Shown in pieces: positions 6,525-7,370 of a stretch of 7,370 nucleotides of DNA. This DNA is from Nitrososphaerota archaeon. Lineage in GTDB: Archaea > Thermoproteota > Nitrososphaeria > Nitrososphaerales > JAPUIC01. The notes beneath the pieces were generated by a model, which had not been told where the DNA came from, ran no database searches, and was given only the letters and a program-made list of their open reading frames with translations. Location of the stretch: contig JAPUIC010000112.1 in assembly GCA_027297425.1 (NCBI GenBank), positions 1 to 7,370 of the forward strand, written 5' to 3'. The stretch's first letter is position 1. Every line of letters starts with the position of its first letter. A program made the position numbers and the translations under genes.

Positions 6525-6803
6525 ACGAAAATACCTAAGGAGCTAAGGACATTCTGTAAGCATTGCGGCAAGCATACACCCCATGTCGTGAGCATATCTA
6601 AAGGGGGGAAACAGAGAGCCTCATCTCTCGGAGCAAGAAGACACGCCGAAGACCGAAAGGGATATGGTGGTCAAAAGTTTCCCAAATTAGTTAGAACCGC
6701 AAAGACTACCAAAAAAATAACCCTGAAGATAAAATGTACAATCTGTAGCAAGTCTAGGATTTCTGCAGGTATGCGGCTTAGAAAGGCGGAAATAGCCGCA
6801 TAA
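6525..6803 (+). CDS. rpl44e: Large ribosomal subunit protein L44e (eL42), apparent ACG start
   Basis: This is a zinc-ribbon protein of the large ribosomal subunit (eL42), found only in archaea and eukaryotes and placed near the E site. Reading from ACG at 6525 gives 92 residues, the normal length. It starts [M/T]KIPKELRTFC, and relatives start with MK-(I/V)-PK. The zinc pairs are CKHC (11-14) and CTIC (71-74), with the family stretch GYGGQKFPK at 46-54 and a basic middle. No ATG, GTG or TTG lies in frame between the upstream stop (6486-6488) and 6525. The first standard start, GTG at 6588, would remove the first CxxC pair and cannot give a working protein. Either ACG is used, or the base is an error or mutation. 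The gene has its own TATA-like box, 49 bp after the DUF354 stop and 15 bp before the convergent creatininase gene. The rps27e gene that often follows it in archaea is absent. Confidence 0.9.
   Translation, partial: TKIPKELRTFCKHCGKHTPHVVSISKGGKQRASSLGARRHAEDRKGYGGQKFPKLVRTAKTTKKITLKIKCTICSKSRISAGMRLRKAEIAA
6770..6802 (+). repeat. Perfect 9-bp inverted repeat over the rpl44e stop codon
   Basis: TATGCGGCT (6770-6778) and AGCCGCATA (6794-6802) are exact complements with a 15-base loop; the right arm runs into the TAA stop. In RNA it would give a GC-rich hairpin at the mRNA end. No T-run follows directly, so an intrinsic terminator of bacterial type is not supported. A match this long is expected roughly once by chance in a window of this size. 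Confidence 0.4.
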
Positions 6804-6818
6804 TATCATTAATTCAGG

Positions 6819-7370
6819 TTAAACGCTCGATTTTGCTGGCTTTAGCTTTATCTTTCCTATTTCGCCTACTAAATCGCACAGATAATTCGTAAAGTCATCC
6901 AATATTTTTCTTCCTTCTTCAGGTGATGCCTGAGTAGCATCCCCAAGCGAGCCAAAATCGGTGAGCTCGTCAGCGTCTAGGGGTATGAAGAAACCACCTT
7001 TTCCAAACTTAGCCTCATAGGTCGAGAATCCAGTAACTCTTTCCGTTAGATTCTTACCTTTTTCACGGATGATCTTATTCATGTCTACGTACTTTTCGTT
7101 CAAGGATAGAAGAACAGATGTTCCTATCTCACTTGCGTGACCAGAAGGAAAATCTGTTGTCTTTGAATAGTTAATTGGGGGACAGACAGTATCCAATAGG
7201 TTCCAAAACCAGATGCCCGTAACTAGGGTATCGTTTTTCTCTTTCATCTCCCACATAACATCCTTTATGATAGGTACATTTCCCACATGTGTATTCAACA
7301 CAAAAATCTTCTTGAATCCATTATAGACAAGACTGTTGCAGACGTCGATCAATAAACTCTTGAGAGACTC
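6819..7370 (-). CDS. Creatininase (creatinine amidohydrolase) family protein, N-terminus beyond window
   Basis: The visible part is the C-terminal 183 residues; the frame is open to the right edge, so the start and the first metal ligands lie outside. A TTG at 7350-7352 is probably internal. The fold is recognisable from NGFKKIFVLNTHVGN, which matches the hGxxxhhhxNGHGGN metal-site motif with two changes (Thr for Gly, Val for Gly) but with the His kept (7287-7289). GHASEIGTS at 7142-7116 matches the family HAGExETS stretch. GSLGDATQASPEEGRKIL matches the GxxGDPxxAxxxxGxxhh end motif. The family holds metal-dependent amidohydrolases: creatininase, the archaeal formamide hydrolase ArfB of riboflavin/F420 synthesis, and the mycofactocin protease MftE. 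The substrate here cannot be told. It is convergent with rpl44e, 15 bp apart. Confidence 0.83.
   Translation of the reverse strand, partial: ESLKSLLIDVCNSLVYNGFKKIFVLNTHVGNVPIIKDVMWEMKEKNDTLVTGIWFWNLLDTVCPPINYSKTTDFPSGHASEIGTSVLLSLNEKYVDMNKIIREKGKNLTERVTGFSTYEAKFGKGGFFIPLDADELTDFGSLGDATQASPEEGRKILDDFTNYLCDLVGEIGKIKLKPAKSSV
6841..6863 (+). terminator. Possible T-rich terminator region of rpl44e
   Basis: A run of T triplets with single-base breaks begins 38 bases after the rpl44e stop, with a T4 run just before it (6831-6834). Such tracts can end archaeal transcripts. It lies in the antisense of the creatininase C-terminus, so coding constraint may explain it. Confidence 0.22.

Noticed and set aside
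6588..6803. A 71-residue gene starting at GTG 6588
   Set aside because: It is the C-terminal part of L44e; the frame upstream encodes the conserved KIPK start and the first CxxC zinc pair, so this start cannot be right.
1..7370. Defence island, prophage, insertion sequence or CRISPR array
   Set aside because: No transposase, integrase, nuclease, phage protein, terminal inverted repeat or regularly spaced direct repeat was seen on either strand; base composition looks even throughout.

Overview
The window looks archaeal. It carries a eukaryote-type large-subunit ribosomal protein (L44e, two CxxC pairs). Most first genes of transcription units have AT-rich, TATA-like boxes at about the spacing expected for leaderless mRNAs. 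It also holds families common in archaea: a slipin-type SPFH protein, a DUF354 protein, a UPF0173-like metallo-beta-lactamase (MBL) hydrolase and a creatininase-family protein. The L44e sequence resembles those of the Thaumarchaeota/TACK side more than euryarchaeal ones as I remember them; that placement is tentative. Coding density is high. No tRNA, rRNA, CRISPR array, insertion sequence or prophage signal was seen, and no gene-free stretch exceeds 300 bases.

Layout from left to right. A 5'-complete slipin runs leftwards off the window (1-564, minus). It is divergent from a 388-aa protein with the build of a UDP-sugar dehydrogenase but without the catalytic residues (707-1873, plus). Next come a class III CoA-transferase (1950-3128, plus) and, 36 bp later with a clear Shine-Dalgarno, a Gfo/Idh/MocA oxidoreductase (3165-4103, plus). 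The oxidoreductase meets a hexapeptide-repeat N-acetyltransferase (4100-4603, minus) tail to tail; one TTAA supplies both stop codons. An MBL-fold hydrolase (4677-5327, minus) lies upstream of the acetyltransferase and is divergent from a DUF354 GT-B-like protein (about 5412-6476, plus). Then come rpl44e (6525-6803, plus) and a creatininase-family gene cut by the right edge (6819-7370, minus).

How the genes may work together. The oxidoreductase, the acetyltransferase, the DUF354 protein and the degenerate sugar dehydrogenase recall, family by family, the WbpB/WlbA, WbpD/WlbB, WbpI-like and WbpA steps of diacetamido-uronic acid synthesis. That route makes sugars for polysaccharides and, in methanogens, for N-glycans. 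The aminotransferase step is absent from the window, and two of the four proteins are not clear orthologues. A surface-glycan role is therefore an inference. The CoA-transferase, MBL hydrolase, slipin and creatininase homologue have no obvious link to it.

The points most worth a second look are the rpl44e gene, which has ACG where the family's ATG should be; the dehydrogenase-like protein that lacks the catalytic cysteine; and the scattered amino-sugar gene set. I did not find convincing evidence of a wholly new system.
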